A stretch of DNA of 64,000 nucleotides, taken from NCBI RefSeq assembly GCF_921293875.1, contig NZ_CAKLDI010000002.1:186001-250000 (forward strand), in the 5' to 3' direction. Below are positions 50,720 to 60,344 of this stretch, piece by piece. The notes below the pieces were generated by a model. The model saw only the letters and a program-made list of their open reading frames with translations, searched no databases and was not told the DNA's origin. Source of the DNA: Vibrio stylophorae. GTDB lineage: Bacteria > Pseudomonadota > Gammaproteobacteria > Enterobacterales > Vibrionaceae. Within the stretch, counting starts at the first letter, position 1. Each line of letters begins with the position of its first letter. The translations under genes were made by a program, and so were the position numbers.

Positions 50720-53125
50720 ATGGCAATGAATCAATTGAGTGACAAGGATGTATATCGCCAAGCGCCATTAACCTTAGTGACTGAAAAAACGACTAAAAAC
50801 ATAGAGCCGCTCAGTGAAATTATCGGTCAGGACAGAGCCAAGCAGGCAGTGGCATTTGCGATGTCGATGCCCGATCGTGGTTATAACATTTACGCTGTAG
50901 GCGACAATGGATTAGGCAAGCGCACTATGATTTTGCGCTATCTCAATCGCCTAAAATCCAATGGGAATGGTCGATATGATTGGTGTTATGTCTCCAATTT
51001 TGCAGTGTCTCGTGAGCCCAGTTTATTGAAATTGCCTGCAGGGATGGCGCAGACATTTAAAAAAGATGTGGAAAATTGGATCGCCAAGTTGGTGAAAACC
51101 TTGCCCATCGCCTTTGAGAATGAGCGGTATTATCACAGTACCGAGCAGCTTAAAGCCCAGCTATCGGAGCAGCAGGCCGAAGCGGTCGCAACAGTGAGCC
51201 AGCAAGCAAAAATTGCGGGTGTTGCACTGAGCATGACCAATGAGGGCGAATATCAATTTGTGGCGATGAATGGCGAAGAGCCGCACACCGAAGAGAGCTT
51301 TATGGCGCTTTCTAGTAAGGAACGAGCGGCCATAGAGTCTTGCATTAGCAAGCTTGAGCTTCAACTGCGCGCAGTGATCCGTGAAATGACACAGTGGGAG
51401 CAAGATTATAGTGATGAGATGCAGCGCATCAACGAGCAAACTGCACAAGTAGTGGTGCAAGCGCAGCTCACAAAGTTGCTGAAAAAATATCAAGATCACG
51501 ACAATCTGGTGGCCCACCTGCAAGCAGTAGAAGCAGATATCTATGAAAATCTAGAGATTTTCCTTGATGACAGCGATGCACAAACAGAGCTGTCCTACGC
51601 CACACTGGATAAAAGCCTGCCGCGCCGTTACCAAATCAATGTGATGGTTGCCCATGATAAAGATGAGATGCCCATCGTGGTCGAGGAGAACCCCAACTAT
51701 CCCGCGCTCTTTGGCTATATCGAGAATGCTACTTACAAAGGCACGGTGTTTACTGACTTTTCGTTGATTCGCAGCGGCAGTTTGCACCGAGCCAATGGTG
51801 GTGTGCTGCTGATGGATGCGGTCAAAGTGCTTGAGCGCCCCTATGTGTGGGATGGCTTAAAGCGAGCGCTGCGCGCCAATGCGATCAATATGAATGCGCT
51901 TGAGCGCGAAGTCAGTTTGTCGGGCGGGATCTCTCTTGAGCCGCAACCTATGCCGCTCAACGTCAAGATTATCCTCTTTGGTGATTATCACACCTACCGA
52001 TTGCTGCAGCAGTACGATGCCGAGTTTACTGAGCTGTTTCGAATCACCGCTGATTTTGAAGAGGAGATGGTTCGCAATGATGAAACCGAGCGGAGTTATG
52101 CGCGTTTTATTGCACGCATTTTACAAGAGAGTGAGATGCTGCATTGCGATCGCCCAGCCATGGCTCGTGTGATTGAGTACAGCGCGCGCCAAGCGCAAAA
52201 TCAAAATCGTTTGTCGCTACACTCTGGCGATATTGCCAATCTATTACGTGAAGCCAACTATCAGGCAAAAGAAGCGGGCGCGACCAAAATTGGTGCCGGC
52301 CATGTGGAAAAGGCACTGGCCACCAAAGAGTATCGTGTCAGTCGTGTGCGCGATTCGGTGCTAGATGGCTTTCGTGACGGTGTCACTTTAATTGATATCA
52401 AAGGTGAGGTGGTTGGCCAGGTCAATGCGCTGGCGGTCATGGCCACTAATGATCATAGCTTTGGTATGCCTAATCGTATTACAGCCACAGTGGCCCATGG
52501 TGAAGGCGAGTTTTTAGATATTGAGCGCAAAGCCAGATTGGGCGGTCAGATCCACTCCAAAGGGGTGATGATTCTCTCGGCCTATCTCAGTGCGCTCTTT
52601 GGACAGCATCAAACGATGCCGCTGAAAACGCATCTCACTTTTGAGCAGTCCTACGGCGGCGTTGATGGTGATAGCGCCTCAATGGCTGAGCTATGTGCCA
52701 TTGTTTCTGCAATGTCAGGTATTCCAGTGGCGCAACATTTTGCGATCACAGGCTCAATGAATCAGTTTGGTGAAGCGCAGCCCATTGGTGGGGTCAATGA
52801 AAAAATTGAAGGCTTCTTTGATGTCTGTACCCTGAAAGGGCCGATGGCGAATCAAGGCGTCATAATTCCGCGCAGTAACCAGCAGCATCTGATGTTACGA
52901 AAAGATGTGGTAAGTGCCATTGAGCGCGGTGAGTTCCACATTTATGTCGTTGATCATGTCACGGATGCCATTGCGCTATTACTCCAGCGTCCAGCAGGTT
53001 TAGAGCAGCATGATGAGCAAATCAGCTTTGCCAAGGGCAGTGTTTATGCGTGCATTGCCGAAAAGTTTGAGCAGCGCTGGCAGTGGCTCGCGCAACATGC
53101 AATACACAAAGCGTCGTCGTGTTGA
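50720..53125 (+). CDS. Lon-family ATP-dependent protease (LonB-like)
   Basis: 801 residues from ATG with GAGGGA upstream. An N-terminal AAA-type module (IIGQDRAKQAVAFAMSM, P-loop-like GDNGLGKRT near 66), a long inserted coiled coil (about 140-280), then the second half of the ATPase (ANGGVLLMDAVKVL) and the Lon proteolytic domain with the Ser of GDSASMAEL and the Lys of GGVNEKIEGFFD. This is the Ser-Lys dyad of Lon proteases. It resembles the YcbZ/LonB group, not LonA, and is probably cytosolic. Confidence 0.92.
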   Translation: MAMNQLSDKDVYRQAPLTLVTEKTTKNIEPLSEIIGQDRAKQAVAFAMSMPDRGYNIYAVGDNGLGKRTMILRYLNRLKSNGNGRYDWCYVSNFAVSREPSLLKLPAGMAQTFKKDVENWIAKLVKTLPIAFENERYYHSTEQLKAQLSEQQAEAVATVSQQAKIAGVALSMTNEGEYQFVAMNGEEPHTEESFMALSSKERAAIESCISKLELQLRAVIREMTQWEQDYSDEMQRINEQTAQVVVQAQLTKLLKKYQDHDNLVAHLQAVEADIYENLEIFLDDSDAQTELSYATLDKSLPRRYQINVMVAHDKDEMPIVVEENPNYPALFGYIENATYKGTVFTDFSLIRSGSLHRANGGVLLMDAVKVLERPYVWDGLKRALRANAINMNALEREVSLSGGISLEPQPMPLNVKIILFGDYHTYRLLQQYDAEFTELFRITADFEEEMVRNDETERSYARFIARILQESEMLHCDRPAMARVIEYSARQAQNQNRLSLHSGDIANLLREANYQAKEAGATKIGAGHVEKALATKEYRVSRVRDSVLDGFRDGVTLIDIKGEVVGQVNALAVMATNDHSFGMPNRITATVAHGEGEFLDIERKARLGGQIHSKGVMILSAYLSALFGQHQTMPLKTHLTFEQSYGGVDGDSASMAELCAIVSAMSGIPVAQHFAITGSMNQFGEAQPIGGVNEKIEGFFDVCTLKGPMANQGVIIPRSNQQHLMLRKDVVSAIERGEFHIYVVDHVTDAIALLLQRPAGLEQHDEQISFAKGSVYACIAEKFEQRWQWLAQHAIHKASSC

Positions 53126-53197
53126 TGGTTTACTAATATGTAGCGCGTTCACCTGAAGGTTCGTTACAGGTGTTCAAACTTGGTGTTTAAAATGGAT

Positions 53198-53222
53198 AAA
53201 GCCCGCGAAAGCGGGCTTTTTG
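53198..53222. terminator. Bidirectional terminator
   Basis: AAAGCCCGC pairs with GCGGGCTTTT around GAAA, between the Lon-type gene and the converging gene at 53238. Confidence 0.9.
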
Positions 53223-53237
53223 ATGAGGTAGCCTGGC

Positions 53238-53726
53238 TTATTTCACTTTATTGAGAATCAGCAATAGCAGTTTGATTCTCTGTTTGAGCGGTGATGGCAC
53301 GGCGTCCAATTGGTCACTCCATTGCAGCGCTTGCCAAGGTTTAAAGCGGCTTGCGACTTTTGTTTTTTCATCCGCTTTGTCCTTTGGCGCAGGTTTTGCC
53401 AACGCGGCAATCTCTATATTGGCACCTAAATAAGGGGCGATGCAGTGACTCAGCGATTGGCCTTGTAGGCCTTCAAGTGCGCGGTTGATGTCATCATTGC
53501 CGCGAGATTGCATCAATGCAATGAGCAGCTGGCCGCCGACACTTTGTTCATCAATTTGTGTCACCAAAAGTGCGCGCTCATTGGCGTTGAGACTTTTCAC
53601 ATCGCTTAACGCAGAAGCTGAAAGCGGTTGATGAATATTCTGAAATTGCGCAACAAGCTGATTCAGTTTGTGTGCTTGTTGAGGATTAATGCCAAATCCT
53701 GCGTTGAGATATGTAATGCTGTTCAT
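53238..53726 (-). CDS. Hypothetical protein
   Basis: 162 residues from ATG at 53726. Soluble and helical, with no signal peptide; parts such as INPQQAHKLNQLVAQFQ and LNANERALLVTQIDEQS suggest helical bundles, and a charged linker KPAPKDKADEKTKVA precedes the C terminus. The family is not recognised. It converges with the Lon-type gene. Confidence 0.77.
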   Translation of the reverse strand: MNSITYLNAGFGINPQQAHKLNQLVAQFQNIHQPLSASALSDVKSLNANERALLVTQIDEQSVGGQLLIALMQSRGNDDINRALEGLQGQSLSHCIAPYLGANIEIAALAKPAPKDKADEKTKVASRFKPWQALQWSDQLDAVPSPLKQRIKLLLLILNKVK

Positions 53727-53825
53727 GGCAACCCAACCGTGTTGCGTGCTGACTGAGTGATTTATCAGAATACAGAATCAATGGCTGAATTCAATGAATT
53801 CTGTACTGAATCGTGAGACTTAAGC

Positions 53826-53853
53826 AAAGATCGCCCATTTGGGCGATCTTTTT
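53826..53853. terminator. Terminator after the LTA-synthase-like gene
   Basis: AAAGATCGCCC pairs with GGGCGATCTTT around ATTT. The gene on the minus strand ends 24 bases away. Confidence 0.85.
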
Positions 53854-53876
53854 GAGGGGATTGAGTCAATTATCGA

Positions 53877-55892
53877 CTATTTTTTCAGCGCGTTGGCTTG
53901 TTGCAGCTGCAAACGTAGATAGTAATCCTGCATTAGACGGTAATCTTCAGCGGGGTTATTACCTTGATAAGGTATGGTTTGCATTTGTGATTCGATGGCT
54001 TGTACATAGTCAGGTAGCGCGCCATGGCTTTGTTGCCATGGGTAGAGCGTTTTCGCATTTTGACTGTTATAAGCACCGCGTGCATCCATGCTGCGAATAT
54101 TGTTATAGCCCATTTGCTCATAATGCGCTGGGGTCAGCATATTTTTACCGCCCAGACTCATATAGTCAGCATCAGACAGGCTCATGGCATAGAGAGTAGG
54201 GAAAATATCTCGGTGTGAGCCAATACGCGTCGCATCATATTTAAAGGGCACCTGCGCCAAAATTTGCTGCGGCACATAAAGATAAAATGGCACCATCATG
54301 GAGAGTGCAAATTCATCTTTCGCCTCGATATTCAGATAACGGACCCGGTGATCGCCAGATGCCGCAATGATGGTGCGCTGACCTAAATCACTGGCTTTGA
54401 TATCCGAAATAAACTGGCCGAGAGCGTTGTTTGCATACTGATAGGCTTGCAATAGATTGGTGCCCTCATCACTCAACGCGCCCAGACGTTCATTTAATCG
54501 CGCACTCACCTGCACTGGTTTTGCATGATAGTTTTTCGGTGCGCGATAGGGTGAATGGTTGGTGACCGTCAGTACATAGATAAAGGTCGGTTGGGTCGCC
54601 TCAGATAAAATCTTCTCTGCTAATGCAAAAGCATAGGCATCGGGCGCACCCCATGTATCTTTCAGCTCACGCGCCTCAGGAAAATTTTGATAGATAGTGT
54701 TTTCATCAAGCACCTGATCAAAGCCCTGATAGGGTAGATAATTGGCGATATTGCGCCACATCCCATTGCCTGCGGTAATAAATACTGTGTGATAGCCTGC
54801 ACGTTTGTAAGGTAGAACGGCAGCACTTGGCAGCGCGACTTTTTGCATGCTTGAGTGGCTAATAGTGGGCACATTGCTGTGCACCAGCATGGCCATCAAG
54901 CTATCGATGGTGGCGGAAGTGCCAGCCATAAATTTGGTGAACACAAAGTCAGACTCAAAATGCGGACGCAGTGCGCCAAGCAAGTCATTGTTTGGCATCT
55001 TGTCTTCAATGAGGACGTTGGTGCCCATCCCTTCCATGAGCGCCATCACCACATGTGGCTTGTGCGTTTCCAAATAGCTATTTTTGGCTGTATGAAACTC
55101 AGGGGTTGGCTGGCCTAGTACGCGCTCAAAATGTTGGGTGACAGTTGCTGGATCGACTGGCGCAAATTTGAACTGTTTTTTATAGTCAGTTTTTGCCCAG
55201 TCTAGCGCCATAAAGGCATTCGGCGTCACGATATTGAACGGCTTGTAATCAGACACCATGGCGGCGTAGCGATTGAGGGGAAAGGTTCCCCAAGAGCCGC
55301 GCGCAAGTGTGATATAGCCCAGTAATGATACAACGACTACGACAGTGGTTAGCCAGGTACGATAGGGACGAGTCTGAGTCGGTGCTCGATTCAGCGTTTT
55401 TTTCGCGCATCGATACCCCAGATAACCCCATAGCATGCTGACTAAAACGCAGCGAATGATGGGGTAGTCTTCCCAAGCATTGGTAAGTACAGCACTGGTG
55501 TCATCATCAAAGAGCCCAAAGACAAAGAGATCAATGTGATTACCGTAGGTCACGTAATAGTAAAAGTTCGCCAGCGCCATGCCGACCAATAAAAAGAGGA
55601 TCACGCCTGCGTAATAGGGTGTGATTTTTTTGACCCAATGAAAAGCGCGATCAAATGCCGCGCAGCCCAGCGCCGCGAGAAAGAGTGGTGCAAAGCCAAT
55701 GCTGATCACTTTGAGGTCAAAGCGTGTGCCCATCCAGAATGTTCTGGCGAGATCGACGCCTCGACCAAGGAGCTGATCACTCTCAGTAATTTGTGTCAAA
55801 AATAAAAATCGGCCAATCAATAAGGACAGCGTTGAAAACGCAATTAGCCAAAATAAGGTGCGTAGAAATACGCGGATATTTTTAGAAAACAT
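53877..55892 (-). CDS. LTA-synthase-family membrane sulfatase
   Basis: 671 residues from the ATG at 55892 (the frame is open to 56087, but the N terminus MFSKNIRVFLRTLFW fits the family). Five N-terminal helices, then an extracytoplasmic alkaline-phosphatase-type domain: EGMGTN, MAGTSATIDS with the catalytic Thr, DTWGAPDAYAF, VTNHSPY and SGDHRVR as metal ligands. Gram-negative members transfer phosphoglycerol or phosphoethanolamine to glycans. The substrate here is unknown. Confidence 0.88.
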   Translation of the reverse strand: MFSKNIRVFLRTLFWLIAFSTLSLLIGRFLFLTQITESDQLLGRGVDLARTFWMGTRFDLKVISIGFAPLFLAALGCAAFDRAFHWVKKITPYYAGVILFLLVGMALANFYYYVTYGNHIDLFVFGLFDDDTSAVLTNAWEDYPIIRCVLVSMLWGYLGYRCAKKTLNRAPTQTRPYRTWLTTVVVVVSLLGYITLARGSWGTFPLNRYAAMVSDYKPFNIVTPNAFMALDWAKTDYKKQFKFAPVDPATVTQHFERVLGQPTPEFHTAKNSYLETHKPHVVMALMEGMGTNVLIEDKMPNNDLLGALRPHFESDFVFTKFMAGTSATIDSLMAMLVHSNVPTISHSSMQKVALPSAAVLPYKRAGYHTVFITAGNGMWRNIANYLPYQGFDQVLDENTIYQNFPEARELKDTWGAPDAYAFALAEKILSEATQPTFIYVLTVTNHSPYRAPKNYHAKPVQVSARLNERLGALSDEGTNLLQAYQYANNALGQFISDIKASDLGQRTIIAASGDHRVRYLNIEAKDEFALSMMVPFYLYVPQQILAQVPFKYDATRIGSHRDIFPTLYAMSLSDADYMSLGGKNMLTPAHYEQMGYNNIRSMDARGAYNSQNAKTLYPWQQSHGALPDYVQAIESQMQTIPYQGNNPAEDYRLMQDYYLRLQLQQANALKK

Positions 55893-56332
55893 GAACAATA
55901 CCAATTCAAATCGCATCGACCTGCTGTGCGAAACGCTGCTACCTTGCCCTGAGTTGAACAAGACTGCAATTTTTTGATGAATAAAATTGAATAAGCGTAA
56001 AAAATGAGCGGAATTTGCGACGGTTGTTGCTAATTTTATGTGCTGATATCGCCCACTTGTCTCATGGCAGTTTGTTACCTTTTTCACAAATTGACGTCAT
56101 GGTGATAACGTCGCGTTTGAATCTTTGATTGTGGCTTCCTGTGGTGATGCATAAAAAGGAGCAAGTTATGCCCTACATTCACCATGAGATGCAGTGAAAA
56201 TGACTGTTGCCCTAAGCGCTACACTGAGGTGGTCACAGTCATTGTTGATTTGTCTTGGTTATCTTTTGTGCTAGCGTAGAGAGATAGTATCTACCTATTC
56301 ATTTACACGAGACGATTTAGTTGAACCCATCG

Positions 56333-56410
56333 ATGTCCATTTCACGCCTGCATGTACACGTCCTGATGGTCGTGGCCCTGCTCGTGGTCGTGATCTACGC
56401 GTCGCCGTAG
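56333..56410 (+). CDS. ivbL: ivbL-type leader peptide
   Basis: 25 codons (ATG 56333 to TAG 56408). Of these, eight are Val, four are Leu and two are Ile, clustered before the stop (LMVVALLVVVIY). A GC-rich terminator hairpin follows within 25 bases, and ilvB starts right after it. This is the arrangement of branched-chain amino-acid attenuation: when valyl- or leucyl-tRNA is short, the ribosome stalls and the terminator does not form. Confidence 0.9.
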   Translation: MSISRLHVHVLMVVALLVVVIYASP

Positions 56411-56434
56411 TGGGTTGAACTGAGCAGTATCTCA

Positions 56435-56470
56435 AACCCCCTTCGGTGACACGCCGAAGGGGGTTTTTTT
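56435..56470 (+). terminator. ilvB attenuator
   Basis: AACCCCCTTCGG pairs with CCGAAGGGGGT, followed by seven T residues. It lies between the leader peptide and the ilvB ribosome site. Confidence 0.92.
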
Positions 56471-56488
56471 ATGGTCAAGGAGAACACC

Positions 56489-58150
56489 ATGAAATTATCT
56501 GGGGCAGAAATATTAGTACAGTTATTGATGGCGCAAGGCGTCGAAACCGTGGCAGGGATCCCCGGTGGCGCGAATCTGCCGATTTATGATGCGCTGTCAA
56601 AAACGCCCATTCGTCATATTTTGACGCGCCATGAACAAGGCGCTGGCTTTATTGCGCAGGGAATGGCTCGCGTCACTAGCCGCCCGCATGTGTGTATGGC
56701 TTGCTCAGGCCCTGGCGCAACCAATTTGGTGACTGCGGTGGCTGATGCCTATATGGACTCAGTGCCACTGATTGCGATCACAGGGCAAGTGGCCAGTGCG
56801 TTAATTGGCACTGATGCCTTTCAAGAGATTGATACCTTTGGTGTGATGCTGCCGATTACCAAACACAACTATTTGATTCGTGATATTCGCGAGCTCTTCA
56901 CTGTGGTACCAGAAGCCTTTGCATTGGCGCAAAGTGGTCGTCCAGGCCCAGTTTCCATTGATATTCCTAAAGATATTCAGCTGCAGCAAATTGAAGTGAC
57001 GCACTGGCCGAGCGTTTTACCTATGCCGCCATTGCCGCAGCCTTCTTTGCCACACCTGCATCAATTTGCAGCTTATCTGCGTCGTGCTAAGCGCCCCATG
57101 GTGATGGTTGGCGGCGGTGTGATTCAAAGCGGTGCGTCTGATGCTGCGCGCCAATTTATCGAATATATCGATGCACCCGTTGTGAGTACATTTATGGGGC
57201 TGGGGGGGATTGAGAGTCGCAATTCACGTCATTTGGGTATGTTGGGGATGCATGGCTCGCGTGCAAGCACTGAGCTTATGGCGGAATGTGATTTGCTGAT
57301 TGCGCTGGGCGTTCGCTTTGACGATCGCGCTACAGGACGTATCGCTGAATTTTGCCCGCAAGCTCAGGTGGTGCATGTTGACATTGATGCCAGTGAGCAC
57401 GACAAAATTAAAGTGGTGGATTTGCCGATATTGGCAGATGTTGGTGCGACGTTGACTGGTGTGATGGCGCATATAGAGCCGTTAAATCATTCAGAATGGA
57501 TGGAAAGCGTATATCAGCGCGCGCAAACTGCAGGCTTACATCGCTTGGGTGAGGGGGATTGCCATCGCCCATTGGGACTGATTGAAGCCATTGCTGAACT
57601 TGCGCCCGATGCCTATATCGTGACGGATGTGGGTCAGCATCAAATGTGGACGGCGCAATATTTTCCCTTTATTAAACCGCGTCAATGGGTGAGTTCTGGC
57701 GGCGCTGGAACCATGGGCTTTGGTTTGCCCGCTGCTATTGGTGTGGCGCTGGCGAAGCCCAATGCCACTGTTGTCTGCATTAGCGGCGATGGCTCTATCA
57801 TGATGAATGTACAAGAGCTGGCGACGCTGGCTGAGCTGCAACTGAATATTAAAATTGTGGTCATGGATAATCAGCACTTGGGGCTTGTACGTCAGCAGCA
57901 ATCATTGTTTTACAACCAAAATTTCACGGCGGTGAAATTTGCTGGGGTTGATTTTAAAGCTTTGGGTATGGCCATGGGTATTCAATCAGAGCGATTGGAT
58001 CAGCAAAATGGTCAAGCCACCTTGGCTTCTTTGCTGGGTTGCAAAGGACCTGCATTGATACAAGCACCCATTGATCCCAATGAGATGGTTTTACCTATGG
58101 TTCCTCCGGGCGGCGCGAACCATGAATTAATTGAGGAGGCACGCGCATGA
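56489..58150 (+). CDS. ilvB: Acetolactate synthase large subunit
   Basis: 553 residues from ATG 56489, with AAGGAG six bases before it (ATG 56471 lies directly behind the terminator T run). A thiamine-diphosphate enzyme that joins pyruvate with pyruvate or 2-oxobutyrate, the first step of valine, leucine and isoleucine synthesis. N-terminal [29 protein letters not shown] with the catalytic Glu, FAD-region and C-terminal [12 protein letters not shown] (ThDP site) are present. Closer to IlvB than to IlvG by its HNYLIRDI and VLPMVPPGG stretches. Forms an operon with ilvN. Confidence 0.95.
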   Translation: MKLSGAEILVQLLMAQGVETVAGIPGGANLPIYDALSKTPIRHILTRHEQGAGFIAQGMARVTSRPHVCMACSGPGATNLVTAVADAYMDSVPLIAITGQVASALIGTDAFQEIDTFGVMLPITKHNYLIRDIRELFTVVPEAFALAQSGRPGPVSIDIPKDIQLQQIEVTHWPSVLPMPPLPQPSLPHLHQFAAYLRRAKRPMVMVGGGVIQSGASDAARQFIEYIDAPVVSTFMGLGGIESRNSRHLGMLGMHGSRASTELMAECDLLIALGVRFDDRATGRIAEFCPQAQVVHVDIDASEHDKIKVVDLPILADVGATLTGVMAHIEPLNHSEWMESVYQRAQTAGLHRLGEGDCHRPLGLIEAIAELAPDAYIVTDVGQHQMWTAQYFPFIKPRQWVSSGGAGTMGFGLPAAIGVALAKPNATVVCISGDGSIMMNVQELATLAELQLNIKIVVMDNQHLGLVRQQQSLFYNQNFTAVKFAGVDFKALGMAMGIQSERLDQQNGQATLASLLGCKGPALIQAPIDPNEMVLPMVPPGGANHELIEEARA

Positions 58151-58461
58151 GCCAGTCGAATACAAGTCATTCAATGCATGATGATCAAACTGTGATTTTA
58201 AAGCTCACGGTTCGTAACCACCCAGGGGTGATGTCCCATGTTATCGGTTTATTTGCACGACGAGCCTATAACGTAGAAGGCATTTTATGTGTGCCTGAGC
58301 ACGATGGCTTGACCAGTCAAATGTGGTTGTTGGTGCATGCGCAGGAAAAACTCGACCAAATTGTGGCGCAAACGAAAAAGTTGGTGGATGTGTTGTCGAT
58401 TACGGTCCATGCGGGCCAGCTGGCTCAGTTTCAACAACTGTCTCGCTCTCTAAGCATTTAA
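58147..58461 (+). CDS. ilvN: Acetolactate synthase small regulatory subunit
   Basis: 104 residues, overlapping ilvB by ATGA. A single ACT domain: [30 protein letters not shown], which matches IlvN of E. coli AHAS I and is unlike IlvM. It binds valine and gives feedback inhibition of the large subunit. Translational coupling keeps both subunits in step. Confidence 0.94.
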   Translation: MSQSNTSHSMHDDQTVILKLTVRNHPGVMSHVIGLFARRAYNVEGILCVPEHDGLTSQMWLLVHAQEKLDQIVAQTKKLVDVLSITVHAGQLAQFQQLSRSLSI

Positions 58462-58509
58462 TAACTTAAAAAACATGTAGATAGTCTTTTATTTTAGGCT
58501 CAAAAAAAA

Positions 58510-58559
58510 CGAGACGAGTGTAGCGAAAAAGTTGCAGATACGTTGCTATTCTCGTCTCG
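58510..58559. other. Hairpin after ilvN
   Basis: CGAGACGAG (58510-58518) is the exact inverse of CTCGTCTCG (58551-58559), with a 32-base loop. It could end the ilvBN message or carry a control site for the next gene; it lacks a T run. Confidence 0.5.
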
Positions 58560-58601
58560 CTATGATGAGATTGCCTTAATTCATCGACAGGTGTTTTCTC
58601 A

Positions 58602-59495
58602 ATGCAGCATCGAGCCTATCGCGACTATCACATTATTTTAACCTTTTTCACGGCTGTTATTTTTGTCTTCTTTGCCTATTTTGCAGAGAGGCAAGTCGTT
58701 GAATTTGAATTGCAATCCGATCTTAATCGGGTGGTTCGTTATATTGCTGATAACCGTCGTCGCGATCTTGAACTGATTGAGCAAGTGCATCAGTACGCCA
58801 AAACAGATCCATGCCCAGAATCCCTGCAAGCCTTTTTGAACCAGAAATCTGACGAAATTTATTACGCCATTGAAGTGGGCGTGATGGATATGAATGGTCG
58901 AATTCTTTGTCGCAGTGAGCCCATTGTCGAAACACCGCCTTTTCATCAGTGGCGGGTGTTTAAAAATGCCAAGGGATATATTCAAGGGATGACTGCGCTT
59001 CCTAAATCAGGTCAGATGGGGCAGGTGGTGCTTGGTCGCGCTTACCCGCAAGATGGGATTCAAGTGTATACCTTAATGCACAATGCACTTGAATATGATC
59101 GCTGGTGGTCCTTTGATTATGCAGGTAATGGTGGCGTGTATATATTTGTGGGTAAAAACAAACTGCTGAGCGCGCAAACAGGTGATGTGCCCTATGCCAG
59201 TGTGGCCAATGGTTTGGTCGTCGTCTTTCAAGATAAAACCGGCTTTTATGATATCCACATCGCGGTAAATGAAGATTACATCAAAGAGCACAGTGGCTTT
59301 TTCTTTTGGCCTGCTTTGATTTTATCGATTATCCTGATGTCGGCCATTATGTTGGGCTATTGGCTGCGCAATAGTTCGCTATTTCGCCCCTTAGATGATC
59401 CGCTGGATAGTTCACTCGACAGCGCACTTGATAGCGCGATGGATGATGATTATCTCTATGATGCACTGCAACAGACCAAAAAAATCGACAGATAA
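58602..59495 (+). CDS. CSS-like periplasmic sensor without output domain
   Basis: 297 residues. One helix at about 12-30, a periplasmic domain (about 35-235) with DPCPE and GRILCRSEP, the two-cysteine signature of the CSS domain found in front of EAL domains, then a second helix (WPALILSIILMSAIMLGYW). No EAL, HAMP or kinase follows. The short cytosolic tail is a run of acidic Asp-Ser repeats (PLDSSLDSALDSAMDDD). It sits just ahead of an OmpR-type regulator gene, suggesting a linked signalling pair. Confidence 0.78.
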   Translation: MQHRAYRDYHIILTFFTAVIFVFFAYFAERQVVEFELQSDLNRVVRYIADNRRRDLELIEQVHQYAKTDPCPESLQAFLNQKSDEIYYAIEVGVMDMNGRILCRSEPIVETPPFHQWRVFKNAKGYIQGMTALPKSGQMGQVVLGRAYPQDGIQVYTLMHNALEYDRWWSFDYAGNGGVYIFVGKNKLLSAQTGDVPYASVANGLVVVFQDKTGFYDIHIAVNEDYIKEHSGFFFWPALILSIILMSAIMLGYWLRNSSLFRPLDDPLDSSLDSALDSAMDDDYLYDALQQTKKIDR

Positions 59496-59573
59496 TAGGT
59501 CAGCTATCTCGACGCTAGTAATGAGATGAATTCTCAATTATGATTCGTTATCGATAATTATTCCTATTTATGA

Positions 59574-60230
59574 ATGTCAAAACTGTTTCTCATTGGCTTT
59601 TCCCACCAAGACACCACATCTTTATTACCGACACTGCAACTTTGCTTTGAGGTCACTTGCCTTGAGCTGCAAGAAGCCAGCTTACATACGACACTCGCAA
59701 CATGTGCAAAGCAGCAACCCATCGCTGTGCTTTTAAATATGCAGCATGCCGCTGCATCAGCGTTACTAAAACGTTTATCTCACTGTTATCGTTTACCCAT
59801 TTGCGCAGTTGTTCGCGCAAGTTCTCGAGATTTGTATTTAGCCTATCGGCAAGGTGCCGATCATGTGGTGTACGCTGAGCATGATGGAACTGAGCTGCTG
59901 TGCCGGCTAGATGCCATGATCCGCGCTCGCACTCAGCCTTCAACTGGGTGTCAAAGAGTAGCAGAGGCCACCCGAACGACCTATTGGCACCAGCAGTTGC
60001 ATCATTTCACGCAAACCGAACAAGCATTACTGACACACTTAGCGCGTTATGCAAATCAAGTGGTAAGCAAGCAAGATCTGTATGCCGCAGTCTTTCAGCG
60101 TGAATTAGCAGCGCATGATCGTAGCCTTGATGCGCATATCAGTAATATTCGTAAGAAGATCACATCGCAGGGACTTTGTAAGCGTTTGATTAAAACGATA
60201 CGCGGTGTCGGTTACAGCTACATCAACTAA
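59574..60230 (+). CDS. Atypical OmpR-family regulator
   Basis: 218 residues. The N-terminal 120 residues have the shape of a receiver domain, but the phosphorylatable Asp position reads Asn (IAVLLNMQHAAASA). Residues 130-218 form a winged helix of the OmpR/PhoB type: QALLTHLARYANQVVSKQDL, DRSLDAHISNIRKKI and IKTIRGVGYSY. It should bind DNA without needing normal phosphorylation. The siderophore receptor gene lies 115 bases downstream, so it may regulate it; that is inference. Confidence 0.83.
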   Translation: MSKLFLIGFSHQDTTSLLPTLQLCFEVTCLELQEASLHTTLATCAKQQPIAVLLNMQHAAASALLKRLSHCYRLPICAVVRASSRDLYLAYRQGADHVVYAEHDGTELLCRLDAMIRARTQPSTGCQRVAEATRTTYWHQQLHHFTQTEQALLTHLARYANQVVSKQDLYAAVFQRELAAHDRSLDAHISNIRKKITSQGLCKRLIKTIRGVGYSYIN

Positions 60231-60268
60231 CAAATATGTAACATAAGTAAAGAATGCAAAAAACATTC

Positions 60269-60290
60269 AAACGATAACGCGTATCATTTA
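60269..60290. promoter_or_regulatory. Putative Fur box
   Basis: A palindromic, AT-rich site around GATAACGCGTATC lies about 55 bases upstream of a TonB-dependent siderophore receptor. The symmetry and position fit Fur control under iron excess; the centre is less A/T-rich than the classical consensus. Confidence 0.55.
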
Positions 60291-60344
60291 CTCTGCTGCT
60301 GAATTTTTTATGGACAAATTTTCAGTGGTTTAGAGAGAAAGAAG

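Noticed and set aside
56489..58461. ilvGM operon
   Set aside because: The small subunit matches IlvN ([17 protein letters not shown]) rather than IlvM, and the large subunit has IlvB-type stretches.
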